In this document: piece after piece, positions 11,156-26,718 of the stretch
How positions within the stretch are numbered: the first letter of the stretch is position 1
Layout: each line of letters opens with the position of its first letter
Assembly (NCBI GenBank): GCA_018417955.1
Contig: JACTVC010000031.1
Span: 124,001-188,000 of the forward strand
Length of the DNA: 64,000 nucleotides
From: Laccaria trichodermophora
Taxonomy: Eukaryota; Basidiomycota; Agaricomycetes; Agaricales; Hydnangiaceae
Direction: 5' to 3'
Translations under genes and position numbers: made by a program
Notes under the pieces: generated by a model
What the model was told of the DNA's origin: nothing
Seen by the model: the letters and a program-made list of their open reading frames with translations, nothing else
Databases searched by the model: none

Positions 11156-13805
11156 TTAAAGAGAAACGTCCACGAATGCGCATCTATTCCACGGCAGAAC
11201 GTCCCCCTGATCTGTGAGGCCTTGGATATAAAAGCGAACCTTCTTTGAAGGTGTCAGGGTGAATGGCAGATTCTCTTGAAGGACGTTGAATGATTTTCCT
11301 TCCCCATTTAACCCAGAGGTCCCAATCCAGACCGCATCCGCGACTGGCCCTACGTTACATTCATCGGTAAAGGGCTGTGCGTAGACGTTGAAGTAAACAA
11401 AGGAGGGGAACCAGTTAATCGTTGGTTGAAGGTTCCATGCGGATATAGGATCCTCAGGAGACTTGATGTTGATGGTGGAGACCCGCGGGAAGGTTGTGGC
11501 GACTTCCCAAGTGAGTGACCCCGAGAGCAAGGGAGACGAAGATACATGAGCTGCAAAGTCTGCCCAAAGAACAAGTGCATCATGCTCTCGGCGGGTATCC
11601 GGAAGGCGAGGGTGGACGTTGAGTTGTCCGATTAGCAGGGAAAGATTCAAGGGGCGGTCTGGGTTTTCGGTCACAACGGCCACGATCAACCCTATGGCTA
11701 CGATCGAAGAGGTAGCTGCGCCAGTGAATGTGAATTCGATCTTAAGCTTTAACCATCCTCCGTGGAGCTCTGTGGATGAGGTCGACCTAACATCCGTCTC
11801 ACTGTCGCCTGAAACCGTTTTGAGCGCGAGAGCGAACTCTGTGTCGAAGTCGTGACTTTCTCCAGCTTGAAGTTTGTAGGTGATCTGGGCCTCGTATAGG
11901 CGCTGATGGGTAACAGTCAGAGACTGTATGGGTATCCACACAGATCGATATGCTGCAGTCTCCTCCTCGGAGGCGGGGAATGAGAGAGACAGGCTGAGAG
12001 AGCTTCCACCATTCCACGCATCGTCCATACACAAGGCAGAGAGGGCTTCTGGAAGAACATCCTCGCGTTGATCCTCCCAGGACAAACTAGGACGAGGCCA
12101 AACCATATCGCCCACAGAACATTGCTTGTCAATGTCCGTCCAACCTTTCCGACTCTCGAACACCTTGATACCTTCGACAAACCACGACTGACCAACACCA
12201 GGGCAGAAAGTAGAATGGAACGGAAGGTCGAAAGGGTCTGGAGGCGAAAGACGGGGAAAGAAGAAACTGAGGGGAAGAAACGGCCCATGAGGACATTCCG
12301 GCTCGCCTTCCCTCCGTGGAGCTTCTGGTACGTCGACCGTGCCGCTGATGGGGCCAGCCCATAGTGTGCGTTCGTACTCCCACCACTTGTCCCATGTCCA
12401 TCCTGGCTTATCCTGCTCAGTCTCCCAGGTCCATGCTTGGCCAAAAAGGGCTACACTTAGCCCGAGAGATTCAGGAGCGATATGTGAGATAGCTCGGTAG
12501 CACCCGAGTCCTCCTCCCCCATGAGAGCCGCGGCCCCAGACGTCGACGCCCATGTATATGTCTTGAAGTGTTTTAGGGTATAAGTAAGGTTGGGATTCGG
12601 GAGCTTGACCAATCAAGGACGGGTTCAGACTCAAAAAGTACTGAGCGGTGAGTGAAGGATAATCGCGACCCCACTGAAACGGAAGGTTAATTTAAGATTG
12701 AAAGTGGCAGTTTATAGGAACAAACAGCGTAGTTTGAGAAAAGGCCACTTGACGATAAGAAAAAGGGAAGATTCAAGCTGTTGAGCCTATTCTGCCATGC
12801 GAGCTGGCCAGTAAAAACAACACTATCATACCTAAACGGCGGCAAGTGTTACAAATGATCAAGGTTGGATGAATTTGGATGACAAACCATAATGTGGTTC
12901 CGTGAGGTCCAACTTTCCGCAGTAGCTCCGATTGCAGAAGAGTGATCCAAGCCGCGAGCGCTCTTGTCTGCTCGACCCCTCCTTTAAGGGGACATTCGAA
13001 ATTGAGCAGGTATCCGTCAAAGCCACGTTCCTTGGCGAGATCTGCTAGTACGGTCGCGTAGTGTGGTGACACTGGTAAAGTGTGCGATGAAGTTGGGGTG
13101 TCGACTTGCCCAGTTCTTGACGACGGCATTTTGCCAACTAGGAGGCGAAGACAGTCTTCCTCCCCTCCACCTTCAAATATTCTACAGGAAAAGACAGTCA
13201 GCTTGAGTTGTCCACGATGTATGATACGGATAAGTGGAGATCGGCCGTGTAAGCGAACAGTAAAAGAAAACGAACAGGGTACCGAGGATCTTGACGCCCT
13301 GCCTGTGTGCTGCAGAGATCCATCCGGTAGGAGGTACCGTTATACGGTGGTGGGAGAAACTGACTGGGGTTAGGCCATGGCAACGGCCAGAGTATTCTGC
13401 ACCCACTATACGAAGGTATCGCATCTAGACCAGTAATTGAAGGTGTATGAACGAGCGAAGAGACTCTCGGTATACCCTCCCTAAGATCGGGTGTTCAGCT
13501 CAGGCAAGCGCTTGGGGACCAGCGCAATTCGCGATTCGCGATTCGTGGAATCGTGGGAGATGTACCTTGTAATCGTGGCATACCTTGAGCGCGGGTAAGC
13601 GAAGTCGACGTCTATGAAGATAAACGAAAAGCACCAAAAGTTTTCCCTTTCCCGCTGAATTTGCAATGGGTTGTCGTGGACTGTATTTGAGAATTCCGTT
13701 GAAGCCACTGCCAGATCCTTTAAGTTTCCAGTCATCGAGTTCTTTCAATGACTTGAAATAAGGAATATGGTTGTTGCTATTGTCGGTATTGCCGCAGATT
13801 GGCAT
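11156..13805 (-). CDS. Cytosolic endo-beta-N-acetylglucosaminidase (GH85, ENGase)
   Basis: GH85 enzymes cut the chitobiose core of N-glycans and take part in turnover of free oligosaccharides. The chain begins at 13805 (MPICGNTDN, no signal peptide) and reads YFKSLKELDDW, KLLVCHDYKGGYTES, FNYWSRCDTFVY, FSHHRITVPPTGW, GTLIFEGGGEEDC, FDGYLLNFECPL, LWYDSVVFTGQL, NYAWGRDYPSL and GVDVWGRGSHGGGG. The Asn and Glu of LLNFE are the catalytic pair of the family. Visible introns include 13634-13584, 13565-13481 and 13406-13360, with three more toward the large last exon (about 12.68 kb to 11156). Total length is roughly 770 residues. A 208-bp gap at 13806-14013 separates it from the divergent MGMT gene, a shared promoter region. 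The donor after NYA (GTTTGT) is weak, so that junction is less sure. Confidence 0.9.
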
Positions 13806-14013
13806 GAAAACAACCTTTGAAACGCTTTATCAGATTGGATGAGAGCAGTTCGAGTTTAACCAGCGCCCGCTGCTTACATTCCACGTGCGCAATACGTCCA
13901 TAACGGTGTACTTACATAATGATAGTATTCCTCCAGAGTGTGACTCAAACTTACCAACCAATTACCACCTGCTTCTTCTCCGAGTCCAGCTTGCCTAGTG
14001 CACCAATTTCGTG

Positions 14014-14682
14014 ATGCCACTCGAAAAAGTTCAAAAAGACAAACTCGCATATGACCCCATTTGCAAAGAGAAACAATATTCTTTCCAATCAGGCGCCGTT
14101 TTAACGATAATTACGACAAAGGAACTTGAAGCAGAACCTCGATACGAAGTCGGGTTGACGGAGAAGGACATCTACTTTCCAGTTGATTGTTTGCAGCGTG
14201 CTGCATTTAAAACGGATGCGGGAAAGGTGACACGGCTGCTGCATAATTTCGAAGGCAAAATAAATTTACTTCATCTCTAGAAATTGACACCCCATCAGTG
14301 GGCCGTGTACGACTACACACTCTCCGTTCCTTGTGGTCGGGTGACCACCTATAAAGATCTTTCATTGGCTGTCGGTGGCTCGCCTCGTTCTGGTGCGTTT
14401 TTACGGTACGGGGATTGGCAAATGATTGTTTATTGACAATTGTCAGTCGGCAACGCGTTGAGAAATAACCCATTCGCGCCTTACGTTCCATGCCATCGTG
14501 TCATCGCGTCTAACCTTTATATCGGTGGATTTATTGGTGAATGGGGTCCGACAGCCAAAACTGGGACAAAAGTCAACCAGAAAATTACCCTTCTGTCTCA
14601 CGAAGGGGTTACCTTCGATCAACGCGGATTCCTTGCCAACGAGGACTACTTGTGGAAAGGCTCGTCGAGCTCCAAGCGCTAA
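14014..14682 (+). CDS. MGT1: Methylated-DNA-protein-cysteine methyltransferase (O6-alkylguanine repair)
   Basis: The protein transfers the alkyl group from O6-alkylguanine to its own cysteine in a single-use reaction. Three exons (14014-14226, 14281-14392, 14447-14682) give 186 residues. Seen motifs are LTPHQWAVYDYTLSVPCGRV (helix-turn-helix region), SPRSVGNALRNNPFAPYV and the active-site PCHRVIAS, followed by a conserved C-terminal GGFIGEWG. Both introns are 54 bp with good ends and keep frame. The ATG at 14014 is preferred; the GTG before it is not a start. The gene is divergent from the GH85 gene and converges on the kinase-like gene. An inverted copy at 55433-56912 is broken by a solo LTR, so this is the working copy. 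Confidence 0.92.
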
Positions 14683-14689
14683 AGATTTT

Positions 14690-15017
14690 TACAAGCAGAG
14701 TTGAACACAGTATGTACTACAATTAGATCACGCTGACTTTACGTGATTCGTTATCAAACTTTTATTTTTGAATGCAAGTTCACGTTCCGGCCTTCAGGAT
14801 TTAACCTACCATTTCAGGAGATCATGATGGCCGCTCCTGAGTGTTACTCAAAAACGTGTTGAAAGCTCCGTATAAGTCCAAGATGTTGTGGCTCACCAAT
14901 TTTATACCGTTTTGTATCGTAGCAGCGACCGTTTCGCCCGAGACAAATCTGTAAGTGATAGACTACATCGGATTTAAATTTCGACATGCGAAGCTGAAAA
15001 AGACGCCCAAATGATTA
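14690..15017. other. Convergent 3' region, conserved among three copies
   Basis: This is non-coding sequence between the MGMT and kinase-like genes. Part of it (about 14815-14870, containing CTCCTGAGTGTTACT) also occurs inverted at 55250-55300 and near 59050-59100, so it marks the 3' flank of all three kinase tails. Confidence 0.55.
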
Positions 15018-16329
15018 TCATTGTTGTCTGGGAAGCGGGGGAATCCGTTTAACAATGTACACCAGTGTTCTACCCAAGTGCCTTGTACTCCTGAATATTG
15101 TATTTAGAAAAAACTCGTCGGAACGAACAACCCTCTGCCTCAATTTCCACGAAGATAGCCCCTGCTGGATTTCTCGAAACCGACTCACGACCTCGTCCAT
15201 TGTAGGTCGTTTCAATGGATCCGGGTTCGTCATGTCAGCAGCTAGGCCTTCCAGAAACTCAAATCCTAATTTTTTCGTGCTGTGAATATAGTTACTCCCC
15301 TTTATATAAAGCATTAATGACAGATGAAAAAGATCAATCCTCAAAAAATCGTACCTCTGTAAATTCATGTTTGATTACATTGCCCAGATAAAAGACGTCG
15401 GTCGGAAATGGGTCATATTCGACATCCCGATCCAGGAGTTCGGGGGGGTAGTCGCGGTCGCCTCCCCGAATCACTCGCGCCCGCGGAGCAGATTCGTCAG
15501 GGTGAAAGCGAACCGAGAGCCCGAAGTCGATCAAGTAATACTTGGGTGGGCGTTCTGTGCGAGAAAAGTGCTTCGCTTTCCCCTTCCAATTGGGGAGCAT
15601 ATCTTGCTTTACAGCGTGAAACCCGGAAGGGTACATCGCGTCAGCGTTCATCAGAATGTTGGGTCCATGACAGTCACTTCAAAGCGAATATGAATATCGT
15701 CGGGTATATGATAGCTTGTGATGCGTACCGGTGGGCAATTCTGTGCTGATGCATAAAATGTATACCCTTTGCGCAACTTCATAAGCATTCGTGTAATCAA
15801 AAAGGGTCAAGGGCGCTCACCTCAAATACCTGTCTGAAGAATTCAACGACTTCTCCCACCGTCTCGAGAGGTGGCTTCAAGCAATGGTGTAACAGAGGCA
15901 TGACAAGAAGAATGACATGCTCTTCATCCGGAATGTGCAATATTTCCAATATCGGCACACAGTGATTTTCAGGTATATCAGCAAGTTCTTTTGAGGAGAA
16001 GTACGTTGCGATTCCTTGTTCGTTCGGGTATTCGGTTGTGTTGATCTTCTTCAGAATGACCCTCTGATTGTTGTCTTTTCGAAGCGCATCCTGTACGCTG
16101 GGATGCTGCACAAAAAGTGACGAAGGCAACTGGTGGAAAAGATAAACGACGTTACCATTTCATATTGATAGTCTTCACACTTATGCCGCCGAACACCCTT
16201 TCCTTTTCCGAGCCAAGACGGAACCCAACCAGGAGTGAGTCTTGGTCGAAGCTTGTAGCCGCGTTCGTCGAGCCATACTTGGTGGTCTCGCCACCAGATC
16301 TCGTCTTTGAAGAGGGTGTCTCCAGCCAT
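15018..16329 (-). CDS. Protein kinase-like protein, copy A
   Basis: Exons read from 16329 leftward: 16329-16156, 16105-15821, 15766-15729, 15676-15355 and a last exon to 15018. The product is about 350 residues. The N-terminal lobe shows VILKKI (candidate ATP-binding Lys) but no clear glycine-rich loop. The catalytic loop AHRDCHGPN is formed across the third intron, and LIDFGLSVRF supplies the DFG motif. LKRPTMDEVVSRFREIQ is the end of the C lobe. The kinase fold with HRD and DFG kept but a poor glycine loop resembles families expanded in Agaricomycetes. Substrate is unknown and activity uncertain. The AG used in copy B for the last intron is changed here, so a site 12 bp further in (before GSNYIHSTKK) is likelier. 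It is divergent from the membrane-protein gene. Confidence 0.75.
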
Positions 16330-16755
16330 GGGACTGAGGGTATAACAATAACAAGGTATAAGGTCGGTGCAAGACGACAGGTAGGTAGGACCAAACACCC
16401 CCACACATCAGTGTCAATATGTACCTGGACGGACTTACGTATCAACGGAACCAAAACGGAACCAAAAACAATGACTTGCCGGTTTCTTTCAGTTAGACCC
16501 TGTTGGACCCTCAAGAACGAATTCAGTCCGTTGGCAGCTGTTGGCAGTTGTCTTCAGCTGAATCTTGGCGGACTCATTTGAGAACAATGAACTTGACGCC
16601 CAACTGTCGCATTCCTGGTTACGATTCACCTCGATAAAGCTAAGTGATGCTATAAATCCACGTTTTTGAACGCCGATGGGCTGTAATGATCCCCCTACTT
16701 TTGCTATCTGGACGTTTTTTTTGTTCGTGATGTTTGACAACAGCCAGAATGTTAC

Positions 16756-18085
16756 TAGTCTCTCCTAGACAGACTTCGATATATGTGTAGTCGTACCTTG
16801 GTTCACGATATATGAAGTCTGTTGTTTGTCGCGCCCCAAAAACCGCGTCAGGAAATGTTTATGTAATCTTCGGACTCTGAAATCGCGGTCCGACCCCCTC
16901 CCGTCGATATTGGTCTCCTCCCTTCATGCCCTGACGCGATTTTGAATAAAATCTTCCCTTTACGCACCCTGAACACTGACTTTTTGGCTTTTTGAACTAC
17001 TTCGAATGCGTTATGAACACGAAAGAGTGGCCAACCCCCGCTGGCAGGACCCTCTAGGGCTACAACACCATTGGCAGAAAGATTATATCACTGTGGACGA
17101 GTGGGCTGCATACGGTTCAGCTCAAACTCGTTTCAGCTATCCTTGATGGACAGGTTATTCTCTGCAGACTGCTGCACTACAACTGGAGATGGGAAATCGG
17201 TAGCCTTTTCTATTCGCTCCAACACCGCAAGTCATATCCCGCTAATCTGCCCACCCGTTCAAGGCCAATTGGCGTCGTGGTCACACCGACGAAGGGATTA
17301 GCCAGCAATATTGTATGATTACCTTCTTTGTGTGCGTTCTGTCACTAACAACGTTCTAGGTGAACGAACTTTCGTCGTTCGAAACTCAATGTATCTGCTT
17401 TCTCTTATTGCCACGAAACCCTCAGCAAGGTGCAAAAGGTTGGAGTTCATTTGGCGCGAGAGATCATGGAATGTGTTAGGTGGCAGGTCATATGTGGATG
17501 CGGAGCATCTGCGCGACAAAGAACGGAGAGAGATCGCTGAGAGCCTGACTTTTCGATCCAACATCGTGTTCGCATGCAGTCCACCTGATCATTGAATGGG
17601 GCCTTTCATTCCGTCCAGCATTCGAAGCTATCAGAACCTTCTTCCATGGATGCTTTCCGTTATCGATATTTGTTGTTGGCCTCAGTGCGACATTGGAACC
17701 CGGGGCCCCAACAACGTCTGTTTGCAAAAGTGTGGTTTTTTTTTTTCAAGGCAACTTCCTCCTCATCCGGAAATCCAACGAGTGCCCAAAATTCGAGGCA
17801 GAGGGCGGAAAATGCGCGATATAATGTGGGGCTTCTGGCACCTCAACCACAGGCGTTTTCTTGTAGATTCGGACAGTTCTGACGTTGTTTTCCATAGTAA
17901 TTGAAGTTTGAATATAACATATTATAATTGTGATAGGAAAGGAGGATAGTAGGGCTGTAAACACGTAGAAAGCCAAGAGGGAGCATGCAGTTGTTGACGC
18001 GTTGTTGACGCGCCAGAGTTTCAAAGTCCGCAGATTACATAAACATTTCCTGACGCGGTTTTTGGGGCGCGAAGAAAACAGGACT
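16756..18085 (+). mobile_element. 1,330-bp insertion with 10-bp target duplication carrying a helicase remnant
   Basis: AGAATGTTAC occurs at 16746-16755 and again at 18086-18095, while block B has it once, so the insertion is proved by comparison. Inside, about 55 bp at 16834-16890 (starting CGCGCCCCAAAAACCGCG) recur inverted at 18020-18076 with few changes. The outer 70 bp on the left contains a small hairpin built from ACAGACTTC. Outermost termini are only weakly inverted (AGTC). A 9-11 bp target duplication suggests a Mutator-like element, but no MULE transposase is seen. The cargo is a decayed RecQ-like helicase. Confidence 0.75.
17006..17900 (+). pseudogene. Decayed RecQ-like DNA helicase fragment
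   Basis: Pieces in several frames read WQKDYITVDEWAAYGSAQT, IGVVVTPTKGLASNIV (a motif Ia-like region), FRSNIVFACSPP near 17560, IIEWGLSFRPAFEAIRTFF and VVGLSATLEPGAPTTSVCK (motif III and following). This order matches RecQ-type ATP-dependent helicases that are multicopy in Agaricomycetes. The Walker A region and the DEAH box are not intact, and several stops and frameshifts interrupt it. It lies entirely inside the 16756-18085 insertion, so it was brought in as cargo. No product is expected. Confidence 0.7.
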
Positions 18086-18150
18086 AGAATGTTACAATTG
18101 CTGGACAATCGCAAGTCACAAACGTTGGTGGAGACGCAATCACCCATTAC

Positions 18151-18234
18151 GCCCCCGTCACTAACCATAACGGGCCCGTCATCAACCATAATGCGCCCAT
18201 CACCAACCATAATGCGCCAGTATCCCACCATTCA
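18151..18234 (+). repeat. 21-bp coding tandem repeat, 4 units (copy A)
   Basis: Four consecutive 21-bp units encode the seven-residue pattern A/G-P-V/I-T/I-N-H-N, the last one degenerate (APVSHHS). Block B has five units at 53178-53282. One whole unit was therefore gained or lost since the duplication. Confidence 0.85.
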
Positions 18235-19282
18235 TTTCCGGATCCTTCGACATTGAAGCGAGTCGGACGTTCTTTGGCGCCGCTAGACGTTCAATCAAAA
18301 CTTCCCAAGTGGACGCCAAAAAACCGGCTTTTCCGGGCGAAGCAACGGAAAAGTAGAGTGCTGGACATTTTAGAGAAGTTTGATGATGTTATGACGCCAG
18401 GCACTCTCGCTAGATGCGAAGAAATACTTTGCGAAACAATGTCAAGTGATCTCTATTTCGATGAGGTTAGAATTGCACACTCACCAGTCCATACAGGTCA
18501 GCGGATAATATCGAGGATAGAGGTTGGCTTTCGTTCCTGTGGGACTCGGAGTACAGGGATGAGGTTATCCATTACACCACAACCATTAAGAACGCCCACT
18601 ACTTAGCTCAGGTGTGTTGACTTCAGTGATCGCCTGGCCTTGGCTAACGTGATTTAAACGATCCATAGACAGACTCGGAGCATGGAGTTCTGTTGGAAGC
18701 AATGTATGTTGAATCAAGTAAAACTTGATAGCCGCTGCTGATGTAGCGTGCCAACAGGGCTAAAACACGATATGAAGCCAGGAAGGCGAACACAGGATAG
18801 ATGAACTGCAAGCTACTGTGCCCACACAAAACTGGGGCTTTCCCGCAACTTTTTGTGGGTCAACCAGTGGCAACGCTGCTTCAATCGAGGTGGCAGGCGT
18901 TTCGTTACTGCAGGAGGTCACTCCATTCCCGCTTTATAAATATAATAGTCACGACGTACTTGTTGGATTTTATAATTCTCTTCGGGAATGCCTATGTATG
19001 TATATATAAGGAAACTTTTAGAGATTGAGCAAATTCAGCAGCAGAAGCACTCAATTACCATAGATTTTGGCAGATTCCCGTGACCATAGATTCTTCAACG
19101 TTCTGGACATCTAAAACAAAATCTGAGCACTGGGCACTGCGTTACACGTTGGAACGTCCAATAAGAAGCTCCGTAGACAACTGGGGCCGGGTTTAATCAT
19201 GAAGTGGTGGTTGAAGCGACAGAACAATTTCGCAAGTGAAGTGTGGCACGTGATCAAACACCACAGATCAGATTCAGATTAG

Positions 19283-19812
19283 ATGGCCGATCCAGAGCCC
19301 AACGCCTCCTTAACTTTCCAAAAACAACTCGCATTTGCACGAAAGTACGTCAATAAACAGGTCTACTATAATAACGAATTTACTCACCTGTCCGCAGTGT
19401 TAAATACATCTCATGAGATTAACATTTTGAAAGGTCCGCTCGGATTTGATTCTTCGCTAGGCGCCCAATGCTGAATAAACTTATATTTTGTCTAGATGCT
19501 ATCAAAGAACACGGAACCACCAATCCAGATGGGAAATATTCGGTTGCATATGGAGTGTTGTTTGACAAGACTGCGAATACCCGTGCGTTGCTTCTGCTTT
19601 TGTCCCAATCGACTTTGTGTTTAACGGCTTGATGAAACAAGTTGAAGCGCTGAATGGAACGCTGCGGGCAGCTAAACGACAGAAGAAGGTGATGGTTCTT
19701 TTTTTTTTGCGGGTGAATAGATGACTGAGGGTTTGACTAGGTTGCGTTTGATGCGGAGTTGCTGATGATGCCGAAAGATAAGGATGTTCCAGTTGTTTTA
19801 TTGGAAGGTTGA
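19283..19812 (+). CDS. Costars-domain (ABRACL-like) small protein
   Basis: Exons 19283-19433, 19496-19582, 19642-19688 and 19741-19812 give 118 residues with all junctions in frame. The C-terminal 80 residues fit the costars domain: SHEINILKDAIKEHG, DGKYSVAYGVLFDKTAN, EALNGTLRAAKRQKK and VAFDAELLMMPKD, ending PVVLLEG. In animals and Dictyostelium this winged-helix-like fold is linked to actin dynamics; the role in fungi is not established here. The first 35 residues are not part of the domain and are less certain as coding. A mutated copy lies at 52121-51571. Confidence 0.82.
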
Positions 19813-20540
19813 ATGATTGTGGCCCGACGGGAACTGGGGTGTTATTTAGTCGATAAGGGCATGATACCATGGACTTGAACTAGTTTACTACTAGAAAGTA
19901 AATCGTATATCCGGGATTGAATATTATGGACATCTTAGAGGCCGTGAGGCGCAGCTCTTTTTCGTGCAAAACGCTTTCTAGCCAATATATGAAAGAGAGC
20001 GAAGTGCAGTCAAGACGGATCTAGCCAAGCGGCATGTTTGAAGGTATAGGGCACTGAGAAACGTCGGACGAATCACGATAGTAACTCGAATCCAAGATAT
20101 CGATTCCGTAATAGGTCAGTCTTTCGCTCAGCGCTCAAATTTGACTTGCAGACTAACTATCTGAATAGTTTGAAAACAAAACCCTGCCGCAGCGCATGAT
20201 TTTTTTTTTCGTTTGGTATGAGGTATGGAAGGACCTTGGCAGGCCTCAGGTTCGGTGTACCTAAATTGGAAATAGTCAGGTAACGTGTCACGGCGGTCAC
20301 AAACTGCACGAACCCTCATGCAATGCTGAGCAACGAAAAGTAGGCGAAAAACACAAAATTCCTCTTGCTCCAAACCTCCATCATCTGCTGAAACATCGCC
20401 GTCGACCTCAATCCCATTTTCTTACATTTTCCGAGCCCCTATATACACGTCTCGTTGAATTTCCGAGAACACTCTGGGAAGCAAAACTGCAGGAAAGCTC
20501 AAACCACAAAAGATGCAGGAGGTGGCGGATTGCGAGGGAG
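19813..20540. other. Intergenic between costars and YTA7-type genes
   Basis: No gene is supported. The stretch is conserved in inverted orientation at about 50880-51570 with many substitutions. It probably holds the 3' end of the costars transcript and the distal promoter of the AAA-bromodomain gene. Confidence 0.4.
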
Positions 20541-20570
20541 AGAATGGCGCACAAGTGGGTGGGGTTTGGG

Positions 20571-20990
20571 GGCAAGGTTTGAAGAGATGATCCATGAGGC
20601 GGAGATCAATACAGACAAACAACACCGCCACTTTCTGCGAAACATGGCAGGACATTCAAACAGATTCCACACAATGACCGACCATCCTGATCACCGACCT
20701 GCGCGACGACGGCGAGCGTCGAGCATCGACGACGACGGACAAGCACCACCCGGCGCTGTTTCCGGCCCTTGTTTGGGGGCAAGGTTTGAAGAGATGATCC
20801 ATGAGGCAGAGACAAACACGGGCAAACAACACTGCCACTTTCTGCGAAACACGGTGGGACATTCAAACAAAATCCACACACTGACCGACGAGCACAAGGC
20901 ATCTTGCTCAACGACCTGCGCGACGACGGTGAGCATAACATCACCGCCGACCACGACGGACAAGCCCTATTCGGCGCTGTTCTTGGCCCT
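20571..20990 (+). repeat. Two tandem units of about 210 bp upstream of the YTA7-type gene
   Basis: The units begin at about 20571 and 20781 with GGCAAGGTTTGAAGAGATGA. Each carries AAACAACACxGCCACTTTCTGCG, CATTCAAACA and a CGACGACGG-rich end. An open frame runs through both units (455 to 997 of the 20 kb segment, MNFREHSGK start at 20455), but the repeat reads equally as leader sequence. Block B has two units as well (about 50405-50830), one missing the GAGATGATCCATGAG part. Confidence 0.7.
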
Positions 20991-20996
20991 TCTTTG

Positions 20997-25868
<4,872 letters not shown>

Positions 25869-26115
25869 ACCCCACTAACCTTCCTTGCTCTCGTTCGATT
25901 ATTTATAATTCTCTCGTTTCATCAACCCTTTATTCTGATATACATTGCTCCTCCCACTTGTATCATTCAACACTTGTGACATTAATGTACCCTCCCGCCT
26001 ACGATTATTTCAATTACATAACTCACTTTATATAAGACGAACGAGCTGAAGGTCTTCTCAGTCAACGTGTGGAATTCAGTAGCAGTGGAAGGGAGAGAAA
26101 CAATTGCAAGCCGCC
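25869..26115. other. 3' flank of the YTA7-type gene
   Basis: T-rich DNA without a coding frame lies between the stop codon and the MITE at 26119. It probably contains the polyadenylation region. Confidence 0.4.
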
Positions 26116-26118
26116 TTA

Positions 26119-26511
26119 CACTGGACATATGACAAGATAATCTGCACTGAAATACTGTAAAAATATCTTTTGAAAGTTCCTTATTTTCCCCCTGTTTTCT
26201 ACCAAGAAATATGTAATACATCTATAAAGATTCTTTTCAATGAATGAAGGTCAAATATTGATAAAATATGTTGGAAAACATGTAGAACATATTGAGATAC
26301 ATATATAGACAATTCAAATTAACCCAATATCTTTCAAGTAAGTTTCTATATGTTTTCAACATGTTTTATAAGTATTTAATCTTCATTTACTGAAAACAAT
26401 CTTTGTAGATGTATTACATGTTTCTTACTAGAACACAGAAAAAAAATAAGGAACTTTTAAAAGATATTTTTAGAGTATTTCAGTGCAGATTATCTTGTCA
26501 TGTGTCCAGTG
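26119..26511. mobile_element. CAC-type MITE, long near-palindrome, TTA target duplication
   Basis: The ends are CACTGGACATATGACAAG at 26119 and CTTGTCATGTGTCCAGTG at 26511, flanked by TTA on both sides (26116-26118, 26512-26514). Inverted arms extend for about 170 bp each, so almost the whole 393 bp folds back. It has no coding capacity. Termini CACTG with 3-bp duplication fit the CACTA group; TTA is also the usual PIF/Harbinger target, so the assignment is open. Confidence 0.85.
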
Positions 26512-26718
26512 TTACTATTTTTACTAAAACTCCGACAACTCCTACAACACTGTGTGTTTGTTCACACTCACTTGCTCTTGCACAAGCCACTCTGTTGCCA
26601 ACCATATCATCATTCATTGCACCCTTAGAGCAGCTGCACATTGCGAGGTGAGAATGTTTGCTCTCTCGGATTGATGAAGGCAATCTAACCAACTTGGAAA
26701 ACAGAAGATATGAGAAAC

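Larger units (their letters stand above)
16686..19028 (+). pseudogene. Broken copy of the membrane / 7-residue-repeat protein gene
   Basis: This is the block A version of the gene that is open at 53414-52380. It has three lesions. First, a small deletion and frame change near 16711 within the N-terminal hydrophobic segment leads to an early stop. Second, a 1,330-bp insertion sits exactly at the codons for QNVT (16756-18085). Third, one extra T in a T-run near 18844 shifts the frame in the last exon. After the insertion the reading resumes with TIxGQSQV-like residues, the tandem repeats at 18151-18234 and KRVGRSLAPLDVQSKLPKW. It is not expected to make a product. Confidence 0.8.
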
